A stretch of 64,000 nucleotides of DNA from Stenotrophomonas maltophilia (lineage in GTDB: Bacteria; Pseudomonadota; Gammaproteobacteria; Xanthomonadales; Xanthomonadaceae): assembly GCF_900186865.1 (NCBI RefSeq), contig NZ_LT906480.1:3552001-3616000 (forward strand), written 5' to 3'. The notes below the pieces were generated by a model that saw only the letters and a list, made by a program, of their open reading frames with translations, did not search any database and had not been told where the DNA came from. A program made the position numbers and the translations under genes. Below are positions 30,643 through 41,100 of this stretch, piece by piece; the stretch's first letter is position 1, and the number at the start of each line of letters is the position of its first letter.

Positions 30643-31497
30643 TTACAGCAGCGAAGACAGGATCGGAATCGACGCCCGCGGGCGCTTGCCCACTTCCTCG
30701 ATCAGGCGCTGCGCGGCATGGCGGTAGGCCTGCGCCGGCACCGAATCGGGCTGCGCCACGGTGATCGGGGTACCGCTATCGCCCTGCTCGCGGATGCCGA
30801 TCTGCAGCGGCAGCGATCCCAGCAGCGGCACGCCGTACTGCGCGGCCATGCGCTCGCCACCGCCCTCGCCGAACAGATGCTCGACATGCCCGCAGTGGCT
30901 GCAGGTGTGCACGGCCATGTTCTCGACAATGCCCAGCACCGGCACCTCGACCTTCTCGAACATCTTCAGCGCCTTCTTCGCATCCAGCGTGGCGATGTCC
31001 TGCGGCGTGGTGACGATCACCGCACCGGCCAGCGGGATCTTCTGGGTCAGGGTCAGCTGGATGTCGCCGGTGCCCGGCGGCAGGTCGATCAGCAGGAAAT
31101 CCAGGTCATCCCACAGCGTGTCGTTGAACAGCTGGGTCATTGCCGAGGTGGCCATCGGACCGCGCCAGATCATCGGCGTGTCCTCTTCGATCAGGTAACC
31201 GATCGACATCGTGTCCACGCCGAACGCGCGCAGGGGCTCGATGCTCTTGTTGTCGGGACTTTCCGGCCGCCCGGACAAGCCCAGCATGGCGGGCACGCTG
31301 GGGCCGTAGATGTCCGCGTCCAGCACGCCGACACGTGCGCCCAGCTGCTGCAGCGCCACGGCCAGATTGACCGCGGTGGTCGACTTGCCCACGCCGCCCT
31401 TGCCGGAGCCGACCGCGATGACATTGCGGATGCGGGCATGTGGCGTCAGTCCCTTCTGGACCTGGCTGGCATGGGGGCGGCGGGGGGAACTGTTCAC
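30643..31497 (-). CDS. apbC: Mrp/ApbC-family iron-sulfur carrier ATPase
   Basis: 284-aa P-loop ATPase that binds and transfers Fe-S clusters. The Walker A (deviant, MinD type) is GSGKGGVGKSTT. DLPPGTGD is the Walker B/switch region. The C-terminal CSHCG pair binds the bridging cluster of the dimer. The N-terminal MIP18 (DUF59) domain of longer Mrp proteins is absent. The frame is open to 31590, but the upstream part looks like leader, and GTG at 31497 (NSSPRRPHAS) is the likely start. Other starts cannot be excluded. Confidence 0.9.
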   Translation of the reverse strand: MNSSPRRPHASQVQKGLTPHARIRNVIAVGSGKGGVGKSTTAVNLAVALQQLGARVGVLDADIYGPSVPAMLGLSGRPESPDNKSIEPLRAFGVDTMSIGYLIEEDTPMIWRGPMATSAMTQLFNDTLWDDLDFLLIDLPPGTGDIQLTLTQKIPLAGAVIVTTPQDIATLDAKKALKMFEKVEVPVLGIVENMAVHTCSHCGHVEHLFGEGGGERMAAQYGVPLLGSLPLQIGIREQGDSGTPITVAQPDSVPAQAYRHAAQRLIEEVGKRPRASIPILSSLL

Positions 31498-31595
31498 AAC
31501 GGGCACCAGCTGTATCAGGGGGAATAACCCAACATCATACAAGCTGGACGTAGCCTGACTGAAATTCAGGATTGCTACAGATTCGTGCACAGATT

Positions 31596-31614
31596 GTTAA
31601 GTTCATGTTACGTT
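31596..31614 (+). promoter_or_regulatory. Conserved motif upstream of the first tandem TonB receptor gene
   Basis: GTTAAG-N4-TGTTACGTT, ending 96 bases before the start codon. The identical motif with a different N4 stands 98 bases before the paralogous second receptor gene. The flanking bases differ, which argues for a selected regulatory site. Confidence 0.55.
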
Positions 31615-31710
31615 CCTGGAGCACTGTTTTGGGCTGCGGAGCTGGTTTCCAGCGCGCACGATGGCGCATGCGCAGTGCCGATTTTTGTTTTTGCTCTCTA
31701 TTGGAACTAC

Positions 31711-34518
31711 ATGAAATACGCAAGCAACACCGCACGTCGCAACACGCTCGCCGTCGCCCTGATTTCCGCCCTGATGGCCGCCGCCCCGGCAATGGCCCAG
31801 GACAAGGCGACCAACCTGGACAAGATCACCGTCACCGGTTCGCTGATCCCGCAGACCCAGGTTGAAACCCAGACCCCGGTGATGTCCATCACCGCCGAAG
31901 ACATCCAGACCCGCGGCTTCAGCAGCGTTGCTGAAGTGCTGCAGCAGTCCTCGCTGACCACCGGCGGCCTGCAGGGTGGCCAGACCTCGGGTTCGTTCAC
32001 CCAGGGCGCTGAAGCAGCCGGCATGTTCGGCCTGAACCCGGGTTACACCAAGTACCTGATCAACGGCCGCCCGATGCTCTCGTATCCGGCGCTGTACAAC
32101 GGTAGCGACACCTTCAACAACATCAGCGGCATTCCGATCGACATCGTCGAGCGCATCGAAGTGCTGCCCGGTGGCCAGTCCTCGCTGTACGGCTCGGACG
32201 CGATCGCCGGTGTGGTCAACATCATCCTGAAGGAGCGCATGGACGGCGGTACGATGACCGTCCGTGGCGGCACCTACACCGAAGGCGGCGGCAGCAATAT
32301 CCGCTTCAGCGCAGCCAAGGGCTTCAACGCGTTCGACGACCGCTTCCACGCGCTGGTCAACGTGCAGATCGAGAACGGCAGCCCGATCTGGGGCTACCAG
32401 CGTGACATCACCAAGCAGAACAACCCGGTCGGCTACACCGCGCAGGTGCCGTCGAACGACTTCGCCGTCATCACCAATGCAGACAACAAGCTGCTGATGA
32501 TGGACCCGAGCCGCTGCGCCAACGTGGCGGGCCTGTACGACGGCACCACCGTCGTCGGCAAGCGCGCGTCGGGCGAGTCCTGCGGTTCGGTGTACAGCGC
32601 CGGCTACAAGACCCTGAAGAACGGCAAGAACAGCGGCCAGTTCTACTCGTCGATGACCTTCGACGTGAACGACAACTTCCAGCTGTTCGCCGACGTGCTG
32701 TACAGCAAGGAAAAGACCGAGTTCACCTCCGGCTCCAGCGCCCTGTGGTGGGGCACGAAGTCGGTCATGGGTGGCTTCTACGACCAGGGCGCAGGCAAGG
32801 TCGTGAACCTGCAGCGCGCCTTCGCGCCGGAGGAGATCGGCGCGGGCGACTACAACAACATCCTGAACTCCGATGAGAGCCGCGCCTACCAGGTCACCCT
32901 GGGCGGCAAGGGCATGGTCGGCGACTGGGATTACAGCGCCAGCTTCACCCGTGGCGAGTACCGCCTGGACCAGAACCGCTTCGTGCGCTGGAAGGACAAG
33001 ATCGAGGACTTCTTCGGCCAGACCGTGCTGGGCCCGCGCCTGGGCACCTACACGGACCCGAAGGACCCGACCGCCACGTTCGGCATCTACAACCCGAACT
33101 ACGCTGCCTTCTACTCGCCGATCACCCCGGACCAGTTCGCCAGCTTCACCGGCTACGGCACCCACCGCAGCAAGACCTGGCAGAACCTGGGTCGCGTGCA
33201 GGTGACCAACGGCTCGCTGTTCAGCCTGCCGGGCGGTGACGCCGGCCTGGCCGTCGTGCTGGAAGGTGGCAGCGAAGGTTGGGACTACTCGCCGGACCAG
33301 GCCTTCGTCGACGGCAACGTGTGGGGCACCACCGCCGTCGCGGGCGCCGGCCACCGCAGCAACTACGCGGTCACCAGCGAACTGCGCATGCCGCTGCTGG
33401 AGAAGCTGACCGTCAGCGCCTCGGGCCGTTATGACGCGTTCAAGATCGCCGACAAGACCGTCGACAAGGCCACTTACAGCATCGGTCTGGAATTCCGTCC
33501 GATCGAGAGCCTGCTGCTGCGCGGCAAGTACGGCACCGCCTTCCGTGCACCGACCCTGTCCGATGCCTTCCAGGGCATGAGCGGCTCGTACTCGTCCGGC
33601 CAGAACGACTACTACCGCTGCAGCCAGCTGGGCTACGGCCTGCGTGACGAGGCCTGCTCGTTCTACAAGAACACCTCGGTGTACAGCGAAAAGTCCGGCA
33701 ATCCGGACCTGAAGCCGATCACCGCCGACGTGTGGAGCGCAGGCGTGGTGTGGGCCCCGGTGAGCAACTTCTCGCTCTCGGCCGACTACTACAACTGGAA
33801 GATCAAGAACGAGGTCAAGACCCTCAGCACCGACCAGCTGCTGCTGGCCGAGTACCAGTGCCACAACGGGCTGCCGAACAACACCTCGGCCAGCTGCCAG
33901 AACGTCACCGACTGGGTGTCGCGCGATGCCGGCGGCAACCTGACCCGGGTGTACACGCCGAAGCTCAACGTCGCCAGCCAGAACCTGGAAGCGGTGACGG
34001 TGGCGGCCAAGTACCAGCAGGATATCGGCCGCTTCGGCTCGCTGATGTTCTCCGGCAACTACACGAACATGCTGAAGCGTGAAGTGCAGCCGATGCCGGG
34101 CGCCGCCAAGCTCGACCTGCTGAGCGATCCGTACAACATGTGGTACTACGACAACTTCGCCAAGGTCCGTGGCGATCTGTCGGTAGCCTGGAACATCGCC
34201 AAGTTCACCACCACCGTGTACGCCAACTACGTCGGCAGCACCCCGAACTACCTGGCCTACACCGGCCGCAGCTACGGCTATGTCCACTCTTCCGGTGCCA
34301 AGGCCGGTAAGTGGGGTTCGTACACCACGTACAACCTGAGCATGAACTATCAGGCACAGGACGATCTGGTCCTGTCGCTGATGGTCAACAACGTGTTCAA
34401 CAAGCTGCCGGAAGGCCAGCGCTACAACTACCCGGGCAACGAATCGACCCCGTTCAATGACGGCTTCTACAGCGTCTACGGCCGCCAGATCTCGGCCCAG
34501 GTCAAGTACAACTTCTGA
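31711..34518 (+). CDS. TonB-dependent receptor (tandem paralogue 1)
   Basis: 935-aa outer-membrane receptor. The signal peptide runs to about residue 30 (AAAPAMAQD). The plug domain starts DKITVTGSLIPQTQ and includes GVVNIILKERMDGG, and a large 22-strand barrel ends in the C-terminal aromatic VKYNF. The barrel contains the TBDR signature FRPIESLLLRGKYGTAFRAP. The frame is open upstream to 31585, but the start at ATG 31711 begins the signal peptide. It is roughly three-quarters identical by eye to the next gene, so a local duplication. A strong terminator follows. The ligand is unknown; this subfamily in Xanthomonadaceae is often linked to peptide or carbohydrate uptake. Confidence 0.93.
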   Translation: MKYASNTARRNTLAVALISALMAAAPAMAQDKATNLDKITVTGSLIPQTQVETQTPVMSITAEDIQTRGFSSVAEVLQQSSLTTGGLQGGQTSGSFTQGAEAAGMFGLNPGYTKYLINGRPMLSYPALYNGSDTFNNISGIPIDIVERIEVLPGGQSSLYGSDAIAGVVNIILKERMDGGTMTVRGGTYTEGGGSNIRFSAAKGFNAFDDRFHALVNVQIENGSPIWGYQRDITKQNNPVGYTAQVPSNDFAVITNADNKLLMMDPSRCANVAGLYDGTTVVGKRASGESCGSVYSAGYKTLKNGKNSGQFYSSMTFDVNDNFQLFADVLYSKEKTEFTSGSSALWWGTKSVMGGFYDQGAGKVVNLQRAFAPEEIGAGDYNNILNSDESRAYQVTLGGKGMVGDWDYSASFTRGEYRLDQNRFVRWKDKIEDFFGQTVLGPRLGTYTDPKDPTATFGIYNPNYAAFYSPITPDQFASFTGYGTHRSKTWQNLGRVQVTNGSLFSLPGGDAGLAVVLEGGSEGWDYSPDQAFVDGNVWGTTAVAGAGHRSNYAVTSELRMPLLEKLTVSASGRYDAFKIADKTVDKATYSIGLEFRPIESLLLRGKYGTAFRAPTLSDAFQGMSGSYSSGQNDYYRCSQLGYGLRDEACSFYKNTSVYSEKSGNPDLKPITADVWSAGVVWAPVSNFSLSADYYNWKIKNEVKTLSTDQLLLAEYQCHNGLPNNTSASCQNVTDWVSRDAGGNLTRVYTPKLNVASQNLEAVTVAAKYQQDIGRFGSLMFSGNYTNMLKREVQPMPGAAKLDLLSDPYNMWYYDNFAKVRGDLSVAWNIAKFTTTVYANYVGSTPNYLAYTGRSYGYVHSSGAKAGKWGSYTTYNLSMNYQAQDDLVLSLMVNNVFNKLPEGQRYNYPGNESTPFNDGFYSVYGRQISAQVKYNF

Positions 34519-34551
34519 TCCCGTCGTTTCCCGGACTTCGTGTCTGGATCA

Positions 34552-34580
34552 GGCCCCGCTTCGGCGGGGCCTTTTTTTTC
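34552..34580 (+). terminator. Rho-independent terminator after TonB receptor 1
   Basis: GGCCCCGC-TTCG-GCGGGGCC stem (34552-34571) followed by eight T residues. The rest of the gap to 34880 is relatively A/T-rich and carries the conserved upstream motif of receptor 2. Confidence 0.92.
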
Positions 34581-34762
34581 CTTCTATGCGGCATGGGGAA
34601 AGCCCGCGACGTATCGATTGTTAATGTCAGTTGAATTTATCAAATATTCATTTTCCCTGCTTTCCGATAATCCGGAAAACGGCAGAAATGCCTGTGGAGA
34701 AGGGCCTTTTTACGAAGCGCGCAACCGTCCGTCACCGACCGTTACAGAACTGCGCAAGGCAC

Positions 34763-34781
34763 GTTAAGCGTGTGTTACGTT
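34763..34781 (+). promoter_or_regulatory. Conserved motif upstream of the second tandem TonB receptor gene
   Basis: GTTAAG-N4-TGTTACGTT, ending 98 bases before the start codon. It matches the motif at 31596-31614 at 15 of 15 defined positions although the surrounding leader sequence is not alike. Confidence 0.55.
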
Positions 34782-34879
34782 GACGCCACGCCGCTAAACC
34801 GCATAGGCAAAGTAGCTGAACAGAATCGAAATCCCAGGAAAGGGATACACGCGTCATCACGATCACACGGAGTAATCGC

Positions 34880-37702
34880 ATGTCTCGTCGTCGCTTCGCA
34901 TTCTCGCACCACCCGCTCACCCACGCCGTCGCCTGCGGCTTGTTGCTGGCCGGCAGCAGCGCCACCGTACTCGCCCAGGACAGCAGCAAGGCCGCGACCA
35001 ACCTCGACCGGGTCACGGTCACCGGCTCGCTGATCCCGCAGACGCAGATCGAAAACCAGACGCCGGTGCTGACCATCAGCGCCGAGGCGATTCAGGCGCG
35101 CGGTTTCTCCAGCGTTGCCGAAGTGTTGCAGCAGTCCTCGTTGACCACCGGCGGCCTGCAAGGCGGCCAGACCTCAGCATCCTTCACCCAGGGTGCTGAA
35201 GCGGCTGGCATGTTCGGCTTGAACCCGGGCTACACCAAGTACCTGATCAACGGCCGCCCGATGCTCTCGTATCCGGCGCTGTACAACGGCAGCGACGCGT
35301 TCAACAACATCAGCGGCATCCCCATCGACATCGTCGACCGCATCGAGGTGCTGCCCGGTGGCCAGTCATCCCTGTACGGTTCGGACGCGATCGCCGGCGT
35401 GGTCAACATCATCCTCAAGGAACGCATGGACGGCGGCACGCTGAACGTGCGCGGCGGCGCCTATTCCGATGGCGGTGGCGCCAGCTTCCGCGTGAGCGGC
35501 GCCAATGGCTTCAACAGCAAGGACGATCGCTTCCGCGCCCTGGTCAATGTGCAGTATGAAAAGACCAACCCGATCTGGGGTTACCAGCGCGACATCACCA
35601 AGCAGAACAATCCGCATGGCTACACGCGCCAGCTGCCCTCGAACGACTTCCTGGTCTTCGACGCGGATACCAATGATTTCCTGATGATGGATCCGAACAA
35701 CTGCGCCGGCGTTTCCGGCCAGTTCGGCGGCACCACCATCCTCGGTACGCGCCGCGCTGGACAATCCTGCGGCTCCGCGTTCGGTGCGGGTTACAAGACG
35801 ATCAAGAACAGCAAGGAAAGCAGCCAGTTCTATTCGTCGCTGACCTACGATGTGAATGACAACCTGCAGCTGTTCGGCGATGTCCTCTACAGCTACGAAA
35901 CCGTCAAGTACAACACCGGTGCCGGCTACAACTACTGGGGCACGGACATCAGCATGGGTCCGTTCTTCGATCAGTCCAGTGGTCGCTATCTGGGGCTGCA
36001 ACGCGTGTTCGCACCCGAAGACATCGGCGGCATTGGCTACCGCGACATCATGAATACCGACCGCAGCAAGTCCTATCAGGTCACGCTCGGTGCACGCGGC
36101 GCGATCGGCAGCAACTGGGACTACGAGGCCAGCGTCACCCGCGGCGAGTACAAGCTCAACGAGCGTGGCTATGCACGCTGGAACGACCCGATCAACAACT
36201 GGTTTGCCGACAACGTGCTGGGACCGGTGCTGGGCCAGACCGACGACGGCTACAACATCTACAACCCGAACTGGGGCGCTTTCTATTCCCAGCTGCCGCA
36301 AGGGGCCTTCCAGAGCTTCACCGGCTTCACCACCAGCCGCAGCCGCACCTGGCAGACCCAGACCCGCGCGCAGATCACCAACAGCTCGCTGTTCAAGCTG
36401 CCCGGTGGCGACGCCGGCTTTGCCGCCGTGGTTGAAGGCGGCAGCGAAGGGTGGAACTACACGCCGGACGTGCGCCTGACCGACGGCACAGTGTTCGGTA
36501 CCACCTCGGTGGCGGGCAACGGCCATCGCAGCAACTACGCTGTCACCAGCGAACTGCGTCTGCCGTTGCATGACATGCTGACGGTCACCGCTTCCGGCCG
36601 CTACGACAACTTCAAGATCGCCGGCCATACCGTAGACAAGCCCACCTACAGCATCGGCCTCGAGTTCCGCCCCTTCGAAAGCCTGCTGGTCCGCGGCAAG
36701 TACGGCACCGCGTTCCGCGCCCCGTCCCTGCCCGATGCCTTCCAGGGCAAGAGCGGCTACTACGCCAATGGGTCCAAGGATTACTACCGCTGTGGCCAGC
36801 TCGGGTTCGATCCGTCCAACACGGTCGACTGCCGCTACGGCAGCGTGTCGGTGTTCGGCACCCAGTCGGGCAATCCGGAGCTGAAGCCGATTACCGCCGA
36901 TGTGTGGAACGCGGGCCTGGTGTGGGCGCCGATCAACGACCTGTCGGTGTCCCTGGACTACTACAACTGGAAGATCAAGAACGAGGTCAACACCCTCAGC
37001 TCCGACCAGTTGCTGCTGGCCGAGTACTACTGCCGCAACGGCCTGACCAACACCGCCGGCGCCACCTGCGAGGAAGTGGCCAACTGGGTCACCCGTGATG
37101 CCACCGGCGCGCTGGAGGAGATCTACACGCCGAAGCTGAACGTGGCACGGCAGAACCTCGAGGCGGTCACTGCCAGCTTCAAGTACGTGCAGGACATCGG
37201 TCGCTTCGGTTCGCTGCAGTTCTCCAGCAACTACACCAACATGCTCAAGCGTGAACTGCAGCCGCAGCTCAACGACCCGTTCCTGGATCTGCTGGGCAAC
37301 CCGTACGCAATGTGGGTGTACGACTCCTACGCCAAGGTCCGGGCTGACGGCTCGATCGGCTGGGCGATCGACAAGTTCACCACCACGCTGTACTTCAATT
37401 ACATCGGCCGCACGCCGAACTACCTGTCCTACCTGGGCCGTGGCTATGACTATGTCGATCCGACGTCCGGCTACAAGGCTGGCAAGTGGGGCTCTTACAC
37501 GACGTACAACCTGAGCGTGAACTACCGCGCGATGGACAACCTGACGTTCTCGCTGATGGTCAACAACCTGTTCAACAAGCTGCCGGACAACCAGCAGCAC
37601 TCCTACGCGGGCAACATCGACGTGCCGTACAACAACTCGCTCTACAACGCCTACGGGCGCGCTATCTACGTCCAGGCCCAGTACGACTTCGGCAGGAAGT
37701 AA
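34880..37702 (+). CDS. TonB-dependent receptor (tandem paralogue 2)
   Basis: 940-aa outer-membrane receptor, close paralogue of the preceding gene. The signal peptide ends ATVLAQDS; the plug begins DRVTVTGSLIPQTQ; the barrel has FRPFESLLVRGKYGTAFRAP and ends VQAQYDFGRK, three residues beyond the usual terminal Phe. The two paralogues are almost identical in the plug and diverge mainly in barrel loops, for example the loop before the YNPN motif, where receptor 1 has about eight extra residues. This is what one expects if the two import different ligands by the same mechanism. Own upstream motif and own terminator, so probably an independent transcript. Confidence 0.93.
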   Translation: MSRRRFAFSHHPLTHAVACGLLLAGSSATVLAQDSSKAATNLDRVTVTGSLIPQTQIENQTPVLTISAEAIQARGFSSVAEVLQQSSLTTGGLQGGQTSASFTQGAEAAGMFGLNPGYTKYLINGRPMLSYPALYNGSDAFNNISGIPIDIVDRIEVLPGGQSSLYGSDAIAGVVNIILKERMDGGTLNVRGGAYSDGGGASFRVSGANGFNSKDDRFRALVNVQYEKTNPIWGYQRDITKQNNPHGYTRQLPSNDFLVFDADTNDFLMMDPNNCAGVSGQFGGTTILGTRRAGQSCGSAFGAGYKTIKNSKESSQFYSSLTYDVNDNLQLFGDVLYSYETVKYNTGAGYNYWGTDISMGPFFDQSSGRYLGLQRVFAPEDIGGIGYRDIMNTDRSKSYQVTLGARGAIGSNWDYEASVTRGEYKLNERGYARWNDPINNWFADNVLGPVLGQTDDGYNIYNPNWGAFYSQLPQGAFQSFTGFTTSRSRTWQTQTRAQITNSSLFKLPGGDAGFAAVVEGGSEGWNYTPDVRLTDGTVFGTTSVAGNGHRSNYAVTSELRLPLHDMLTVTASGRYDNFKIAGHTVDKPTYSIGLEFRPFESLLVRGKYGTAFRAPSLPDAFQGKSGYYANGSKDYYRCGQLGFDPSNTVDCRYGSVSVFGTQSGNPELKPITADVWNAGLVWAPINDLSVSLDYYNWKIKNEVNTLSSDQLLLAEYYCRNGLTNTAGATCEEVANWVTRDATGALEEIYTPKLNVARQNLEAVTASFKYVQDIGRFGSLQFSSNYTNMLKRELQPQLNDPFLDLLGNPYAMWVYDSYAKVRADGSIGWAIDKFTTTLYFNYIGRTPNYLSYLGRGYDYVDPTSGYKAGKWGSYTTYNLSVNYRAMDNLTFSLMVNNLFNKLPDNQQHSYAGNIDVPYNNSLYNAYGRAIYVQAQYDFGRK

Positions 37703-37730
37703 GCACAGCCAAACACACATGGAAGCAGAG

Positions 37731-37757
37731 GCCCCGCTCCGGCGGGGCTTTTTTTTG
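37731..37757 (+). terminator. Rho-independent terminator after TonB receptor 2
   Basis: GCCCCGC-TCCG-GCGGGGC stem followed by eight T residues. From here to 38105 there is no gene; the DNA is A/T-rich and likely holds the promoter of the next receptor. Confidence 0.92.
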
Positions 37758-38002
37758 CCTGCGTGGGTCTTCCACCGCTTCTCTCCGGATGCTGCGCGTC
37801 GGTGACCATCCTTGATCGTTCGCGGCTGGATTCATGAATGTCAGAAAAATATGACAATTCCACCTCATGCAGCGATCGCGCCGCCCATCACATGAAAATG
37901 ATTTTAGCCTTATTTTCGCCGAAATTAGCTTCACGATGACGCACTTTATCAACCCGTGGCTTTTCCAAACCTTTTCACCTAAAAAATTTCATTCAGGATT
38001 CA

Positions 38003-38032
38003 TTGCATTTTTGTTCACGAGGCATTTATAAA
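38003..38032 (+). promoter_or_regulatory. Candidate promoter of the Oar-like receptor gene
   Basis: TTGCAT (38003-38008) and TATAAA (38027-38032) are separated by 18 bases in an A/T-rich leader, 73 bases before the start codon. Sigma-70-like by form only. Confidence 0.4.
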
Positions 38033-38105
38033 TGAGGCACGCCGTTTGTGACCGCGTTCCTGTTTGGCCACGAGGCGCACCCACTACACCCCGGAGAGAG
38101 TCCTG

Positions 38106-41100
38106 ATGCAAACGAAGTTCTGGCGCCGCGCGGCGCTGGCTACCGCCCTGTCTGGTTGCCTTTTCTCGATCGCCCACGCTCAGTCCGTGACCGGTTACAT
38201 CTACGGCCAGGCGCCGGCCGGCACGGGTTCGAGCGTGGTTGTCCGCAACCTGGGGACCGGCGCCACGCGCACCCTGCCGGTTGATGCCAATGGTCGTTAC
38301 CGCGTGTCCGACCTGCCCAACGGCCGCTACTCGGTGGAACTGCGCCGTGACGGCGCCACGGTCACGACACAGAATGACGTGGCGGTCAACATCGCCTCCG
38401 GCACCGAGGTCTCCTTCGCCGGCGGCAAGGCGACTGATCTGGACGGCATCGTGGTGCGCGCCGCGTCGATGGCATCGATCGACGTTTCGCAGGTCGATAC
38501 CCGGACCGTCTTCAGCTACGAAGACCTGCGCAGCCTTCCGCTGCCGCGCGACATCACTGCTGTTGCCCTGCTGGCACCCGGTGCGATCGCCAGCAACAGC
38601 TACAGCGGCGTACCCAGCTTCGGCGGTTCTGCTGCGTCGGAGAATGCCTATTACATCAACGGCTTTGCGGTAACCAACCCGCTGACCAGCATCGGCTCGA
38701 CCACACTGCCCTTTGAGGCCATCGCCCAGGAACAGGTCCTCACCGGCGGCTATGGCGCGGACTTTGGGCGCTCCACCGGTGGCGTGGTCAACATCGTGAC
38801 CCGTCGCGGCACCAACGAATGGAAGGCCGGTGCGTACGAGATCTGGAGCCCGGAATCGCTGCGCGCATCTCCGCGCAACATGTATTACGCCAACACCGGC
38901 CACTTCACCGCCAATGATCCGCGCGGCGCGGCTTACCAGACCGATGGCAAGCTGTATCAGTACCGCAACAAGAACAACTCCTGGCAGAACACCACCGGTG
39001 CCTATGTCGGCGGCCCGATCGTCCAGGACAAGCTGTTCTTCTTCGTCAACGGCGAGTTCACCAAGACTGACGGCACCAGCGCCCGCTACGCGACCAACAC
39101 CAGCCCGGCCAACCTGACCCGCGGTTGGAACGAGTACACCTATGAATATCCGCGCTGGACGGCGAAGATCGACTGGAACATCACCGACAACCACGTCATC
39201 GAGCTGACAGGTGTGTCTGACGTTACCAAGTACGACGCCGAGTACTACTCGTTCGACTACAACAAGTTCACACATGGCGACGTGCAGACCGGCGGCATCA
39301 GCACCAAGGAAGACTCCAAACTCTACATCGGCAAGTACACCGGCTACCTGACCGACAACCTGACCCTGTCGGCGCTGTACGGTCGCCAGAAGATCGAACA
39401 CTCGCAGGGCCTGTACAACTACGACGCAAGCTGCCCGTACATCAGTGCCGGAACCACTGCACGCGTGCCGGGCCTGAACTACAGCGGCTGCCAGAGCACG
39501 ACCTCGCTGGTCAACGCCGACGGCGCCTTCGACGAGACCAAGGGCGGGCGTATCGACCTGACCTGGCGTCTGGGCAACCATGAACTCCGCTTCGGCTTCG
39601 ACCGCCAGGATGCAGAGTCGCTGACCGGCACCGAGTATCCCGGCGGCTACGGCTGGATCTATCGTCGCTCCACCAACCCGAACACCCCGATCGATGCATC
39701 GCACGGCGTGAGCTCGGCAGCTTCCGGTGGCGGCCTGGGCGCACAGGGCTACTACGTCTATCGCCTGTACAGCACCAAGCTGGCACAGCCGAAGACCGAG
39801 CAGGCCTCGCAGTACATCGAAGACCGCTGGCAGGTTTCGGACAACGTTTTGCTATCGCTGGGTCTGCGCAACGAACAGTTCACCAACTACACCGGCACGG
39901 GCGAGAAGTATGCGAGCCAGAAGACGCAGCTGGCACCGCGTCTGGGCGTGGCCTGGGACGTTCATGGCGACTCGTCGCTGAAGTTGTTCGCCAATGCCGG
40001 TCGCTACCACCTGGCCATGCCGAACAACGTGGCAGTGCGTGCAGCCTCCGGCTCGCTCAACACCAACGAGTACTTCACCTACACCGGCGTCGATCCGACC
40101 ACCGGTGCACCGACGGGGCTCAATTCCATTCCGGTCGATGCCTCGAAGGGGTACCTGTGCCCGGGTACCAACGCTGTCGCCAGCAACCTGGAATGCGGCA
40201 GTGCGCCGAATCCGCGCACCTTGGCCGCAGTGGACATGAAGTCGCACTACCAGGACGAGTACATCATTGGCATGGAGCAGCAGCTTGCGGCTGATACCGT
40301 CTGGGGCGCGAAGTTCACCTACCGCGAACTGAAGAGCGCGATCGACGACACCTGCACCCCCGCGCTGGGCGGCGCATGCTTCCTGTTCAACCCTGGCGTG
40401 GGCAACACCTTCTGGGAAGAACAGGCCGATGGCAGCTACGAGAAGGTGCACTATTCGGCAGCTGACCTTGGCCTGCCCAAGCTCAAGCGCAAGTACTACG
40501 CGCTGGACCTGTTCCTGGAGAAGCGTACGGACAACTGGTACGGCAAGGTCATGTACACCTTCAGCCGCAACTACGGCAATACCGAAGGCCAGCTGAACTC
40601 CGACCTGGATACCGGTACCGGTGGCCAGGAAGATGTGTCGGTCACCCAGGACTGGGATCTGCCGCAGCTGATGCAGGGCGCCAATGGGCTGTTGCCGAAC
40701 CACCGTGGCCATGTGCTCAAGGCGTTCGGCTACATGAAGCTGACCCCCGAGTGGCGCGTGGGTGGCAGCCTGACCGTTGCCGAAGGTCGTCCGAACAACT
40801 GCACCAGCATGTACCCGACCCCAGACAAGGGCCTCTACGATGGCTCCTACTATTGGTACTGCGGCCTGCCGGGCAGCGGCACCACACCGGGCACGGCCGG
40901 TTACGTGCCGCCGTCGGCGGACTACGGTTCTTCGCCGCGCGGTTCGCACGGCAAGGCGCCGTGGCAGTTCAACCTGGGGCTGAATGTCGCGTACACGCCG
41001 GATTGGGCGAAGGGCCTGACCCTGCAGGCCGATGTGATCAACCTGCTGAATCGCCAGGTGGCTGGCAGCACGTACTCGCGTTACGCCGCCTCGCCGTACC

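Noticed and set aside
31603..34287. An 894-codon open frame antisense to the first tandem TonB receptor
   Set aside because: It mirrors the receptor's codon bias on a high-GC strand, has low-complexity composition rich in Ala, Val, Gly and His, and shows no recognisable domain or start context. A similar 784-codon frame antisense to receptor 2 is rejected for the same reason.
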